DNA from: Apostichopus japonicus
Lineage: Eukaryota > Echinodermata > Holothuroidea > Aspidochirotida > Stichopodidae
Direction: 5' to 3'
Length of the DNA: 64,000 nt
Assembly (NCBI RefSeq): GCF_037975245.1
Contig: NC_092574.1
Location: 20,334,213-20,398,212 of the forward strand
Every line of letters starts with the position of its first letter. Positions within the stretch are counted from its first letter, which is position 1. Under the pieces are notes generated by a model that was not told where the DNA came from, did no database searches, and worked only from the letters and a program-made list of their open reading frames with translations. The position numbers were made by a program, and so were the translations under genes. This document shows, piece by piece, positions 1-12,700 of this stretch.

Positions 1-170
1 TGTCACAATTTGTATCAAAAGTGAACTTTACAGGAAACTGGTGCATTTGCTGTTATACATATATATTTAGTTGTAAACTCTGAATGTTGTAAACTAAATT
101 TATGTCTTATTTTTTATTCTTTCACTCAGTTGTTTTGATCTTGGATAATTGTGTAGGGTCCGGAGATTAA

Positions 171-181
171 TTTATATATAT

Positions 182-247
<66 letters not shown>
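171..247. repeat. TA dinucleotide microsatellite
   Basis: An almost uninterrupted run of TA dinucleotides, broken once by AAA near 193-197. It is a simple-sequence repeat with no coding potential. Confidence 0.95.
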
Positions 248-249
<2 letters not shown>

Positions 250-3180
250 AAGTTTTATCACTGTTCTGTTTTTTTACAGTTCCAACTCACTACAATTTAA
301 ATTATAAATATATATTTTTATATATATTTATTTTTAATATACTTATATTTCATGAACATGGACTTACCTTATTTTGAGTTTCTTCCGAAATTGAACACAA
401 TAAAGTATATAGCAGTTCGGAAAAAAATTAAACGTATATCACAAAAAGCCTTGGAACAAATGTCTTGTCTGCAAATATCTTAACCTGTATTTCGTCTGTC
501 AGCCAGCCAGATAGGCTTTGCTATTTATACATTTTCCAAAAAGATAATTCCGGTGAGGTCACTCTGTCACGTGACTGGAAAGTCAGCAGCGTTTCCGATA
601 ATCGGAAACTATTGTGTGTGTTTACCATATGAAAATTGGTATTCAGTACAGTTCACCTTCAACGTGGTCCGGGCAACATTTTTTGGTTTGTAAATAAATA
701 AGGTAAATTTATTCCATTTTTAGCGAATGTTGGCGAATTCAGCTATACATGACATAGGGTCACTGTGAGAGATGAGGTATGTTATCATGTTTTGCCCGTT
801 ATCATCCAGAATGATGAAAAAGCAGAGGTATGAAAGAAAAGCGGAACATATTTAAAATGAAATTTGTTTTTACCGTGTTTCGTTTTTACCGTGTTCACTT
901 CTCAAGAGCGGAAGGAGGGAATCTCCGATCGTTGAAAATAGTTTATGAGTCACCAATTGACTTACAATTTAATTATCACAATAATCAGGTCATTGATGCG
1001 ATGTGTCATATATTTCAGTACCAAGATGAGTCATCGGAGATTAAAGCTCGTATTTAGTAAACTAATTAATGTTATACGATATCAAAACATATGTATGATA
1101 TTCAAAAATACTTCATCTTTGTTTGGGAAACAATTTCATAAATAAAAACAAGCTATATTTTCCAACCGAAACACAATATGGTCATTATACCCTGGTTAAT
1201 GTGCCACCCACCCCCCCCCCTCCCTTCTACTTAATCACCTTTACCTGTTTTGACCAAGAAGGAGAAGTTGACTTGAAATAATTTGTCATTGCATAAATTC
1301 GAAGCCATTCTTATTTTCTGTGTTAATTGATTCACTAGTACACATCAAACATAAACATATCAGCCGACGAGGTGGGGCGGGGATGGGGTGGGAAAGGATT
1401 ACAGCCTGGGGTCTGGGATCAATTAGAGCAGTCCTTCTCAACCGGGGTCTATGTGAACCCCAAGGAGGAATTGCAAAGTCTTGGGGTGAATTGAGAAGAA
1501 AGAGGGAATTGGGGTTGGGGGGGGGGGGGGATAACTCTTAAGAATCGTGGAATCTGATCTGAGAAGCAAACTCTTCTATAGTGCTTGCACGGATCCCATT
1601 AATCATGGATCTGAACACAAGTTGCCTACTGTTATTATTCCATATCCAAGGATTACAGATAACGATCAATTCGATTTTATTTTGTGTATTGTAAAGTGAA
1701 TTGTAACAGATGACATGAATTAACGTTTGATTGAATCGTAATAATTGCCGTTGCAGTGTGTGCTTTGCATGAATGATTTGAAAAGAAAATATGGTACGTT
1801 GTTGTACAACTATTTGGGGAGGGGGGGGGGACGGGGAATGAGGAAACAATTTTCACGCAGGTGGGGAATATGAGAGAAAAGGTAGTGAAGCACTGAATTA
1901 GAGGAACCGGGAAATAATGGAGTGGGCCAGGGAAAATATGATTTAAAGAAATAGTGTATTCTCATTTTCATGATTTAGAGTGTCGAAATGGGATGTAACG
2001 ACAAGGAGGAGGTCTGAGCGAGAGGAGGTCTGATGAGGCTACAGTCTCGGGGCCCGGGCCAATTAGGAGTCTCCCGAAAATCGGGCCCGGAAACAAATGG
2101 GATACGGAATAGTGTATCCTTCTATCCATGATAGGCTTCAGGAAAACGAAGTGTGCAAACGGGGAGGAGGAGGTGGGGGGGCACGATGACTTAGTTGTTC
2201 CCGGAACCTGGACTGGTTCTCGACGCCAATGAGTTTAAGCAGATATTTTACGCAACAAATCCCTGGAAGTGTATACCTATCTCGACAAGTAGGCCTAACA
2301 TTGATTTCAGGGAAATGGCTGTCCGTATAAACATGAACCTGCTTACTTATGAATTATGTCTATATAAGCATCCGTCAAGATACAAAAGTTTAGCAATTCC
2401 TCAAATGTTTTTGTTTTGCTTTTTTTTGCAATTACGGTGTTTGAAATCAGCCCAAACTCCCAACTGACCCGTATCAATCGCCTGACAGCAATCATTTCCG
2501 ATACAAGATCAAAGGGGTTTGTAAGAGTATTAGAGTATAGATTTTGGCCTGTTAAGCACCCGGTGAGTCCCACCATGGAGGTAAAACCATTGTCCCACCG
2601 ATGACATTGTGAATGCATTTGTGTGGCTTAGTGTATATAAGCGGGTTACTGTACTATGAAGTAGTGAAAGGGTAACCTTCCTTCAAAGAGAATCTCTTTG
2701 GTTAAACATATCCATCTCACTAAAACATCCATCTATATATGAATGTCCATAATATGGACATAACCTCACAGCCTTTCTATATGTGACTCATTTCTTGTTT
2801 TGGTCTCTAGCTTCTTTACACTATGTCAACAATTGATGGTTTACACATGGGTCTACTGAGTAATTCGTAAACTACTCCTAGCGGAAAAACGTGGTGCATT
2901 AATAAACCGATGTATACAAACAGAGGCATTATAGCTGCTATAATACTGCCCGGAGACTAATTGTTGTCGTATCATAGGCTGTTGTCAGGAGGAAGTCTTT
3001 CTTCTCTCGATTTGAATGTGATTAATGCCAAATTACTTCGTGACTGCTTCGGTGACTGCTAAGTGACAACACATCTGGAGGTACATACGTCATACGGCAC
3101 CAATACAGGTAGCATACCACAATTATATAAAGTATAGTGTACACTTGATCCGTCTAGAGGAGTCCCTACATTGGCTTACT
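248..3180. other. Intergenic stretch, no gene recognised
   Basis: About 2.9 kb with only short, composition-driven reading frames. It carries several G/C homopolymer tracts (near 1208, 1517 and 1818). At 1434 a sequence reading CAGTCCTTCTCAACCGGGG looks like the terminus of a Charlie-type hAT transposon, but no matching second terminus or target duplication was found, so it is at best a fragment. Nothing else could be supported. Confidence 0.6.
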
Positions 3181-3231
3181 GCCACCAGATTCTCATAATA
3201 TCGTACAATGATATTGTATCCTAATAATATA

Positions 3232-3393
3232 CAAATAATGAATGGTTATGAGTGCAATAGTGCAAATATTTCATGAGTTGAAAGATGGAATGTTCCATCC
3301 AACGAGGCGCAGCCGAGTTGAATGGAACTAATTACATCTTTCAACGAATGAAATATTTGCACTATTGCACGAATGGAAACCATTCATTATTTG
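3232..3393. mobile_element. Foldback MITE (long imperfect hairpin)
   Basis: The left arm (3232-3287) and right arm (3335-3393) are inverted copies of each other, including TGCAAATATTTCATGA against its complement and CAAATAATGAATGG at the outer ends. The loop (about 3288-3334) is GC-richer and contains CGAGGCGCAGCCGAG. The arms are about 55 bp with few mismatches. It has no coding capacity, which suits a miniature inverted-repeat element. No target duplication was established. Confidence 0.7.
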
Positions 3394-3610
3394 TTTTATA
3401 CAACATATTATATTAAGATGGGTAAAATGCACCCATGCAACATATTGTTTTGAACAGACAGGTTTCTCTGCTCTCTTACCATTGAAAAAAAGTGCTACCA
3501 AAAAAGTATAACCCATGGTTCTATTTCATAGAGTGGAATAGAGCGGATTTTGCATGCAATCAACGAGCAATTGACGAATCAAATGACCAGACTACAATTA
3601 GGTGTTGTAT

Positions 3611-3860
3611 AATGTAATATGAAACATCCACAATAATATTGTTGCATACAGTATTACCCATTTCACATAGTATTATACAATGATATTGTATAATAATAAT
3701 GTAATATGAAACATCCCCAATAGTGTTGCATATAGTATGACCCGTTTCACATAGTATCGTACAATGATATTGTATCATAATAATATAATATAAACATCCA
3801 CAATATTATTACTGCATATAGTATTACTAATTATATATATATTGTTAATTATGTTTTAAT
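3611..3860. repeat. 85-bp tandem repeat, about 2.7 copies
   Basis: Units begin with a version of AATGTAATATGAAACATCC at 3611, 3698 and 3782 (spacing 87 and 84 bp). Each contains a copy of ACAATGATATTGTAT, itself a perfect small palindrome. A related fragment at 3190-3230 lies directly left of the foldback MITE, so that MITE appears to have landed in or next to this array. Confidence 0.75.
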
Positions 3861-4929
3861 ATTACAGTACAATAGTATGCCTATTTATGCTAGCATGTGA
3901 ATCAGCTGTTACTCTCCATAGTAACTTCTTTGGTTTGGTATGTTTACGGTCATTATCATCATTTTTTATGCCTGGATGTTTGAAGAGGATGAAATACACT
4001 AAACATAATTATTAAAATAGATACTAAAGGGGGGGGGGGGGCGGGAAAGGTGATTTCAGGCGTTTTTAGTAATTATTGGGTGAAAGAGGAAGAGTCCGTA
4101 ACTAGAGCTGACTGATAGGATGGGTGGGATAGCCTATCGGCTATAGACTACTAAGTTCATGTTTACTTCTTTTTCTATAGTTTATAAAAGGTCAGAGTGG
4201 TTAAAATTACATGTGCCACGAGCTATCGTTTGGTGGGTGGGTGGGACATATCCATTGAGACTTCCTGTATATGTTTTATTGACCTTGGTATATGACGAGT
4301 TAATGTGCTTTAGTCGATGGAGAAATGAATAATTGTGGGTGCGACGCCTGCATGCTATTACCGATACGGTAAACAGCATTGACGTAGGAAGACCGGGCCT
4401 GCAGCATGGGGCTAGGACCACAATATGTCCATTGTATTAGTGATGGTGACAGGTGGATAAGGGGGGGGGGGGGGTGGAGGGTAATATCTTTGACTATTGT
4501 ACAGGTATTTCAGTACATATATACTTAATTGTGATTTTGTAAATCATATGAAAACTTATATGTGAGTCAAATTATATAGTGATATATTATAACCTTGGAG
4601 TTGGTATAGATTTGCCTAAAAGCGATGTCATTTGATTACTAAAATCAAGATAAATGCATCATTGATATCATGCTGCGAAGAAAGAAGGGAATACTAAAAA
4701 CAAAGTAGTGTTAAATAGAAACCATGCCGAAAGGAATTGCATATCATGGTATTTTGAAGGACATATCTGGTTTACCACAAGCTATAGTGTTAGGCCTTGT
4801 TTGTTAAGCGTCATAAGTTACTCTTATCTTGGTATTCTATGGGAGACAGGTATATATAGGTAACCACTTTCCCCCCTTCCGAACCCAGTATTAGGGCGAC
4901 CAGTAGACTAGTTATTAATGGGGCATTCC

Positions 4930-5295
4930 CAAGGGCGTAGGAACCGGGGGGCTGGGGGGCGCCAGCCCCCCAGTGAACAATATGGAGGGGCGGAAGTATC
5001 ATTCCGCCCCCCCCCCCCCTTCGCAAGTCTGAAAACCCTTTTTTCATTTCCAAATGAGAAAAAAATCTCATTTGGAGCACCAAATTGCATCTAAGGCCAG
5101 GTGAAAATGCAAAATTATTTACAAAATGGAGTGGGTGTTGAAGTGTGCTATATTGCACCAAATTGCATCTGAGTCCACCTGGAAATGCAAAATATTTCCA
5201 AAGGGGAGGGGGACACCCCCTCCCCTTAGACCCCTCCCCCAGGCCGGCCATCAGTCTTCAGCCTCCCCACTCAAAAGTACCTTCCTACGCCACTG
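4930..5295. mobile_element. hAT-like non-autonomous transposon, TSD GGCATTCC
   Basis: The 366-bp element is flanked on both sides by the exact 8-bp repeat GGCATTCC (4922-4929 and 5296-5303). Its ends are inverted: CAAGGGCGTAGGAA on the left and CAGTGGCGTAGGAA read inward from the right. Terminal CA(G)..GGCGTAGG and 8-bp duplications are hallmarks of the hAT superfamily. It encodes no transposase. An internal module near 5200-5242 (pattern GGGGAGGGGG..CCCCTCCCC) recurs in the larger hAT element at 54.4 kb. Overlapping reading frames are not genes. Confidence 0.88.
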
Positions 5296-5932
5296 GGCAT
5301 TCCTATAGTTTATCACTGATATGCCGACTAGGGATGGACAGGCCACTTTTTTATTGAGCACTGTGCTATGTTATTTCTATGATTGCAACATAGGCAAGTA
5401 ATTGTGTGTTTAACAACCAATTGCGTATTACAGTATATGTTTCTGAAGGTTGACTTTATTATTAATATGTTCGATAGTTTTATGTATTGCTACGTCGACT
5501 AGATATGGTAAGATACACCGTAATGTTTCACTCTGTATTGAGGTGACCAGGTTGAATCTCGTATATGCTAGATGGATTGCTATGTCGACCTTATTTATTA
5601 TCTTCTTGTACTTCAACGTGGGTTAGGTATAGGAGAGTCTACCCATGTCAAGTTGTGCCTTCTTTGTGTATATTATTTCACATCTCATATTATTTAAGTT
5701 TACCTTGTTAGTTAGTTTACTTATCGCAGGAAACTGTTGACCCCTTGAACCCTTTGTTATAGTTGTATTGTAATTACAGAGTTTAACAACATTAGTAATG
5801 TACAGTAGCCATTCACTCCAAGCTGCCATACATCTGTAGTAGTGACAAACCAGAAGATTATAGAAAATAATTATATTAATTTCCAAACAGTATTTAGGTT
5901 ATTTATGTTATAATTACTGTGGGAGTGGTTGA

Positions 5933-7188
5933 CAGTGGCGGCGGAACCGGGGGGGGGGGGGGGGGCTTGGGGGGCTCAGCTCCCCCCCAATGAAAAAGTT
6001 GAGGGGGCAAATGCATGATAAGCCCCCCCAATATTTACCAAGGCTCCGAAACGTGCATCTGCCCATTTTTTAATGCATACTTGTCGATCTGTCCGATGCA
6101 CACGTATACTATATAGGTGTAATAATTAAATATGATAATTGATTGTCTGTATCATGCCTCATCGAATATTAGTGTTTTAAATAAGAGGGTAATAAGCTAA
6201 ACGCTACACTCATCAACATTTGCGTTTACACTACGAGTACACACAAGGCGTGGAACATGGCTTTATGTTAAACGCAATCAATTATTAAACGAACAAAAAC
6301 ACAATATTAGCATTTCACCTGTACTGTATAGGGTACATGCATTCATGACATGATGACAGTGCTAGGTCATAGAAATTTGTTGGCAACTGCACATGGTTTT
6401 GGAATTAACCATTTGTTGACATTAAGAAATGCTTTCTGTTTTTTCTTATGACATTTATTTAATTCAGGGGCGTCGGAGCCGGTACGGGCAGGTCCGGCGA
6501 ACGCCGGACCAATATTCACGACGCAAAAAAAAAAAAAAAAAAAAAGTGGGACTAAAAAATGGAAAAAAAACTCGGAGGTATATGTTTCAATAATTTTCAA
6601 TAATGATGACGGCAAGTAGGCTAAATGTGACTACTCTGGCATGGCAGGGGTCTTGTTTTCAAGCTCGTGAAGTGCCATTTCCTGCAATCTGGGAGGCATA
6701 TTTTCAACATTTTCTCCATTACGCTACGCGCCAACCATGGTGGCGCGTAGCGTAGTTTCACCTACCAAACGTCCCCCGATAATTATGATAGTTGGCCACA
6801 CTCTAAACCGCCGTACCAATCAAAAATAGCTTCCGACGCCCTTGTAATTATTGCATTTAATTGCAAGTAGTAATTTACTACACTCAAAAACGTCTTTGCG
6901 ATTACACGTCGAGTAATAGCTACTCTCTTAAAACACCATCGAATATACAAATTACAATGTTTTTACAGATTTTTACGTGCAATTTGAGAAATTGCAGGCT
7001 TGAGACCCATGTTTAAGGGCTAGGTATTCGCAGCATAAAACACTCAGGAAGTGCCGTTTCCGGCCATCTGGGGGGTTTGAAAAACCCAAAATTTTCTTGT
7101 ACGCTCCGCGCCAACCGATGGTGGCGCTCCGCTTAGATAGTCTCCACATATTAGCCCCCCCAATAATTTTCCCGTTCCGCCGCGCCTG
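5933..7188. mobile_element. hAT-like transposon, TSD GTGGTTGA, with nested element
   Basis: This 1,256-bp element is bounded by the exact 8-bp duplication GTGGTTGA at 5925-5932 and 7189-7196. The left terminus CAGTGGCGGCGGAAC pairs with the right terminus read inward, CAGGCGCGGCGGAAC. It contains two copies of the recurrent 110-bp module (about 6655-6765 and 7035-7140) and a second TIR element at 6465-6844. It has no transposase frame, so it moved only by help from elsewhere. Confidence 0.9.
6465..6844. mobile_element. Nested TIR element (CAGGGGCGTCGGAGC ends)
   Basis: The left end CAGGGGCGTCGGAGC and the right end read inward, CAAGGGCGTCGGAAGC, are inverted repeats about 380 bp apart inside the larger element at 5933-7188. 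The candidate 8-bp flanks (ATTTAATT and TAATTATT) are similar but not identical, so the duplication is unproven. It includes an A20 run and a copy of the recurrent module with a near-perfect GCGCCAACCATGGTGGCGC core. Confidence 0.65.
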
Positions 7189-7196
7189 GTGGTTGA

Positions 7197-9400
7197 CGTT
7201 TACCCTAGTCAACGCTCTTCGACGAGGCTGTTCTTCGATGCCGGCTCACCCACTCATGGTCCTGTGATCCGAGGGAGCAGTGTACATGTACCCCTCCCCC
7301 CCCCCCGGCCACTAGATGGTACTCGCCGATTGAGGGACCATTGGGCTAGGATAAGATGGGCACGCCTCTGCATTAGTAGATGTTAAGTATTTATTTAGAA
7401 TGATTGTTAATAATAAATGTTTTTAGTTATTCTCTTGTATTTAATTCATGGTATAAATAAAGAATATTTACCCTGAGGGTTACCGGGAGAATATTGTGTT
7501 TTGTACTCATTTTCTATATATTTGTACTTATATCCTCGCAAAGGTATAGGCGACGCATTGCAGAAGTTGAACCCAGCTTCCCCTGATCAATTGTGTTTCA
7601 TTGTTGCGTTATAAGCAAATGCCGGTTATTCAACCATGTGGTACAGAGATGTATGAAAAACAAATGACTTTGCAAAAACGGGCCTGCGTTCTATCCAAAC
7701 ATTCTATTATTTCTCGTTTTAGTAAATCCGCTGTCTGTATATGTGAGTCTGCACTCCTGTTTCCCGCTATATAAGTTGTTTTCAACCCTTTTTACACCCG
7801 ACACCCACGTATATCATGACTGTTCCCACAATATAGATAAATGCGATGAAACGGCGTTTATTCAGTGATGTTAGGTCAAATACGATAGTGGGTAAACTTG
7901 TAAACCTAATATGGGTGAAAAGTCACTGTCAATTTAATACAACAATAATGATTCCACCTCAACATTTCCACCATCACATTCATACGATTGTATGTAAAAC
8001 ATTAGCTTCTCAGACCTATTAAGTCATGGTTTTCTTTCAGTTTGGGTTGCAAGATACATAACCCTGTGACGAAAAGCCTGTAGCCAGGAATTCTAAGTTG
8101 GCGGTGGAGTGGGGAACCAACAATTTAAGGAGGGGCATGAATAATTTAAGGTGGGGCACCTATATACTCATGTCCTGTTACTTTTGTAAATTTTTCGTAC
8201 ACATGAACGCCGGTGGAATATACAGATGAGTGATGGGACTGGGGGGGGCATATTAGCCTGAAGGGTGGGGATATGGCCACCGATGCCCCTGTCTGGCTAC
8301 GGACCTGACGTTGGTTCATGCTACAAACAAAGTTACGGTGGTACAACGTTAATTAATATGTATCGTACTTTATGTTCTTTTCAATTTTGAATATATCTTT
8401 GTAATCTGTAGTACATAGATGGGACCTATTAAAGGTTTAGCTTTGAGAAACTCCAGCAGAACATAAAACCTGTATCGTTGGTTGTTATCTCGAATAAATG
8501 TGCAAAACAAAGTGAAAATGTGTAAACTAAATTGTAATACTTATGAAAACAGTCATAACGATAAAATGTATAGGCGTTTTTAAATGGTGAACTTATCCTA
8601 TATGTGACGGAATTTATCCACTCGACCATAAACCACAATCGATTATCAACAGCCTTGAATTCAAGAGAAAGAAATAAATCGTACCGAAAAGAGAATAAAT
8701 GACTATGCACTCTTTTTAAATGTGTGGCTCAATTGCGACTGCATTGTGCAACTAATTTTTGCGCTAAATTTACTACGCTTTAAGGATGAGTAACATTGTA
8801 TTGCGACAAATTATATCATCTTTTCAATATTTTTTGGGGGTCAAAAGTGAAAAATTTGCCATATCACGAATGGTGGAAAATTTCGCTTTCGACCAAACTT
8901 TGCAGCAAAAAAAATTTTTCTTACTTTGGTTCGTTATCATTATTTTGAATTTCGTCATTTTGTTGACATCATCCAAACTTTGGTGACCCCTATGAAATTT
9001 CTCTCTTGCTACGGGTCTCATCTATAATATAAGCATACAACTGGTAGCCTGGAAGATAAATCCTTATGCAATAGTAACGTATTAATACGTTCATCAACAA
9101 TCTTAAATTCCTTTTAAAAGTTTTAAGAAAAGAGAAGAAAACAAAATAATTGTCTAAAGGAAACATGGAACAGATATACCCAAATCCAATAAAAAAACAA
9201 CTTGCATCACAATATAAGCAACGAAAACAAAAGCTTCCAACAAAACTACCAACCAAAAGCCTAACACGGGGGACTTGGGAGAGGTATATGACGAGGGGTC
9301 CTCACCCCCTTGAGACAAAATGGCAGGGAAGGGGGTGCTTAGATTCAAACTGCTGATATGTTATAAAACTTTTGAAACAATGCTGAAGAATGTTGTACTG
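7197..9400. other. Intergenic stretch with one possible TIR element
   Basis: No gene was recognised. At 8071-8307 the sequence CCTGTAGCCAG on the left and the inward-read right end CAGGTCCGTAGCCAG form short inverted repeats around GC-rich, G-tract DNA like that of the hAT-like elements here, but no target duplication is evident. The reading frames are short and compositionally random. Confidence 0.5.
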
Positions 9401-9509
9401 TCCAAAAAAAAAATTTCCAGCATTTAGAACGCTATTCACACCCCAAAGAGTGTACCATAGCGTGTACAACTTAGCCCTGGTCATTGGTAACTTGTCACTC
9501 CTACACACC

Positions 9510-9790
9510 AAAGTGTGCGGCACAATTCAATCATTCTCTCCTGGGGCACCACAGTGCACCACAACCACGTGCCCCTCGCAGGGCTTCCCATAGGGTGCAG
9601 CCACAAACCGGCGCACGCAACTACATTTAAAAGTTACCCCGCAAGTCCCCATTTATACACATGGGTGAAGAGAGGCAATGGAGATAAAGTGCCTTGTACA
9701 AGGACACAACGCAATGATCTGGCCAAGGCTCGAACCTGTAATCCTTAGATCACAAGTCCACTGCCTTAACCACTTGACCACAACGCCCCA
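9510..9790 (-). mobile_element. tRNA-derived SINE (minus strand)
   Basis: Read on the minus strand from 9790, the head resembles a tRNA gene, with an A-box-like TGGTCAAGTGGTTAAGGC and a B-box-like GGTTCGAGCC about 40 nt downstream, followed by a non-tRNA body. The body may continue down to an A/T-rich tract near 9403. The head lacks a foldable acceptor stem at the expected distance, so it is a pol III-type SINE and not a working tRNA. Confidence 0.72.
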
Positions 9791-12700
9791 CAATTAAATA
9801 AATATTTTGCTTACCACTGGGGATTTTTCTTGTAGGGGACGGGGATCTAAATACACCCTGATACTTGGCTGCGCCCTTCCTGTATAGTGATTATGTGGAA
9901 TACGTAGTCATGCAAATGGTCTAATGTACATATGTAAAACGGACATGTCGAGAGACTTCTTTTCGCGTAAAATGCTTTCAAGTATTATTTTGAAAATGTA
10001 CCGTTTCTATAAAACAGGCTAACGACACAGCCTTGAATATTTGTTGACAATTGGATTTTTCATTTGCTAAATAATTGCGAACTGGTAAAAATGTGAAGCA
10101 AAAGGTACCTAGTCATGGTTTTGCAATATCATGTTTGTTATATATTATAGCCAAGATAATATTAGCCGAAATTAGTAGCGGCTTAATGATCAGCCTGGAA
10201 TGCAGTTATTTTATAACGCTAAACAGCCACATGTATACTGTGGACGAGGCCGAATGTGTTGTAACGTACACTTCAAGGGAGGGGCGCAACAACGTATACT
10301 AACGGGAGGAATTTAGCGCCCCTTCCTATAATAAACTCAGGGGTCTCAGACCCACTCCCCTTTGGCAGACAGAATACCAAAATTTCCTTTCAAATGTACA
10401 GTATACATAAATATATAAAATGTCGAAAACAGTCGACTGCTTCACAAGTTGCAAAATTTGCCACCAATTTGCCCTTAAGCAATACCAATATTTCTCAAAG
10501 GCAGAGGGGGAGCCCTCCCCTGGGCGCCTGAACATCTTATCCCCTCCCCCTCTCCTCATGTACAAACGATGTGGTTGTACCTCTACCTCGCATCCCGGTG
10601 GCTTATCCAATTTACAGTTTGAGCTTAGTTTGGATTTTGTCAAATTTCGACCACTTTAGATGGAAAGCCGTGAATTTCTACTGGATGAAAAAGCAACCAT
10701 ACTTTGGCCGACCAGGGACGAACCCGCCAATATATGTTCCACTAACCGATCCACTCAGAGATTACAGTAACTATACTGTGAAATATCCCCGGTATTTGGT
10801 CGTGCACGGTGGTCATAAAATACACTATGCGGTTTGAAGGAAGGCAATTGTTTTAGCAATCTTGTGACTGTTTTCAGTTCAATATGAAAAACATTTCTTA
10901 CTAACCAAAATAATCAACACCACAATGATCAAGCAGTTATCACTCCTCTTTACTCGTTCACAATCACGGCGAAAAAATAAAAATAAGAAGCAAAAAATTT
11001 ATAATTAAAAAAATATAGATATGGAGGGGGGGGGGGAACATATATAATAGCTATTTACGGTTGTCTTGAATAGTCACACGGGATGTAGACTAATTGCTGC
11101 TTGATTATAATACGACAATAAGAACTATTACGTCACTCTCTTTTTTAGTTTAAAGTATGCCTTATATCGGTCTACATAATCTCTTCTCATGCATGCGAAT
11201 AATTTGGAAAGATATAATTGGACACCCATGCAGTACCGGTAACTCGCTGAGTTGGCATTCTTTGCTTACCAATTGGTTCTCATCACTTTTAACCCTAAAA
11301 CAATAGCCGTTTCTTTTCTTTGTAATATTCATATACTATGCGTCGTGCATGTCAGCATAGAAATTCAAATCCAAAAGATAAAAAACAGAAGTGACATTTA
11401 CTAAAAATAACGTAAATTTCACCGAATCGATTATGTAGCACTTTTGCTCTATTTTCATATTGAATGTTTCGATGAAACTCGGAAAGAATTAAAAAACATC
11501 ATATTAATGTAACCTTATACATAGTGGCGTAATCGTGTTCATGTTCTTCCTCATTGTAGAAAGATTTCTTGGTAAGTGTAAAGTTGGCAGTATATTACAT
11601 ATGAACATTCCGTTGATTGTTGTATTGTTGAGCGGAAACTCGAGTGATCAGTTCTTTTTTTCTGATGACTTGGAGGCCGGTAATTAATATATTCCTTTTA
11701 AACCACACAGTTCAAACGTCACTGCAACCTTTTACCGTAGTTATGGCCAGAAGGGGAAGGGAGGGGAGGAGGAGGGGAGGGGAATGGTTGCAAGTTTTTT
11801 TTTTGGACTTGAGGTAACGTGTTAAACATGTCTTACGATGGGGGGGGGGGGGGTAGGCCAGGGAGGGTTGATCGAAGCAAACTTGTGAATTCATCGAAAG
11901 AAAAATAACGAAGCCGTATGGTGCCAACTTAAATGATGTTAGTCAACTATTGATTCCTGTTTTCTTCCATGCATAAGGCGTCCACTGAATCATTTTGAAA
12001 GCAAAACAGGTGACTGACTTAATACATTTCTAGGAGTGTTCCTGTTCCCGACCCCTCCTCCTCGCCCCCCCCCCCCTCGCTCGTGGACACCCTTTTTGCG
12101 ATATGCGTATTACCAAGTTTCCATGATATGACAAGCCGTTTTAACATTTAACCTCTTTATTTTCTTTTTAACTAGTATTACTTTTACTTAAGTAAAATAC
12201 AATTAAGCTTAAGTTAAAACTTATAATTCCACTCCAGTAGAATTGTATTAAACTTATGCTTAACTGATTTCATTCTGAGCTTTATCTACAGTATGAGTGA
12301 ACAGGCTCTACATTCTCAAGCAAGCGAGATGCATTAATATCATGTGAATGCATCCATGCCTGCAAAGAGGTGTGACATGCATGATATATACTAGTTGCAC
12401 ATTCCTAGAACACTGGGGATGGAGGGGAAGGCAGGGAATATGGAGGACAACCGAACACAAGTGACTCTTCCATCAATCACATTACGTCCGTGTAGTCCTA
12501 TTGTTCCATCAACACTTTGTCCATAAGAGTGGACCCCGTCACAGGTTTGAGATTAATGGGTAGTGGGAATTATGGAGAAGTCAGGGTAATCTTCAGTCTA
12601 TAGTGTTTTAATAGCCGCCTGTGGCAATATCACACCAGTGCCTAGAAAATTATTGCAGCTCAGAAAATGATCGAAGAACCATGGTCCCGCAACTTGCCTC

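Noticed and set aside
8071-8307. hAT-like MITE with CGTAGCCAG ends
   Set aside because: The inverted ends are short and no matching 8-bp flanks were found; kept only as a note in the intergenic entry.
9510-9790. A tRNA gene
   Set aside because: A and B boxes are present but the ends do not form an acceptor stem and a long body follows, so a SINE is more likely. The same holds for 20,936 and 57,796.
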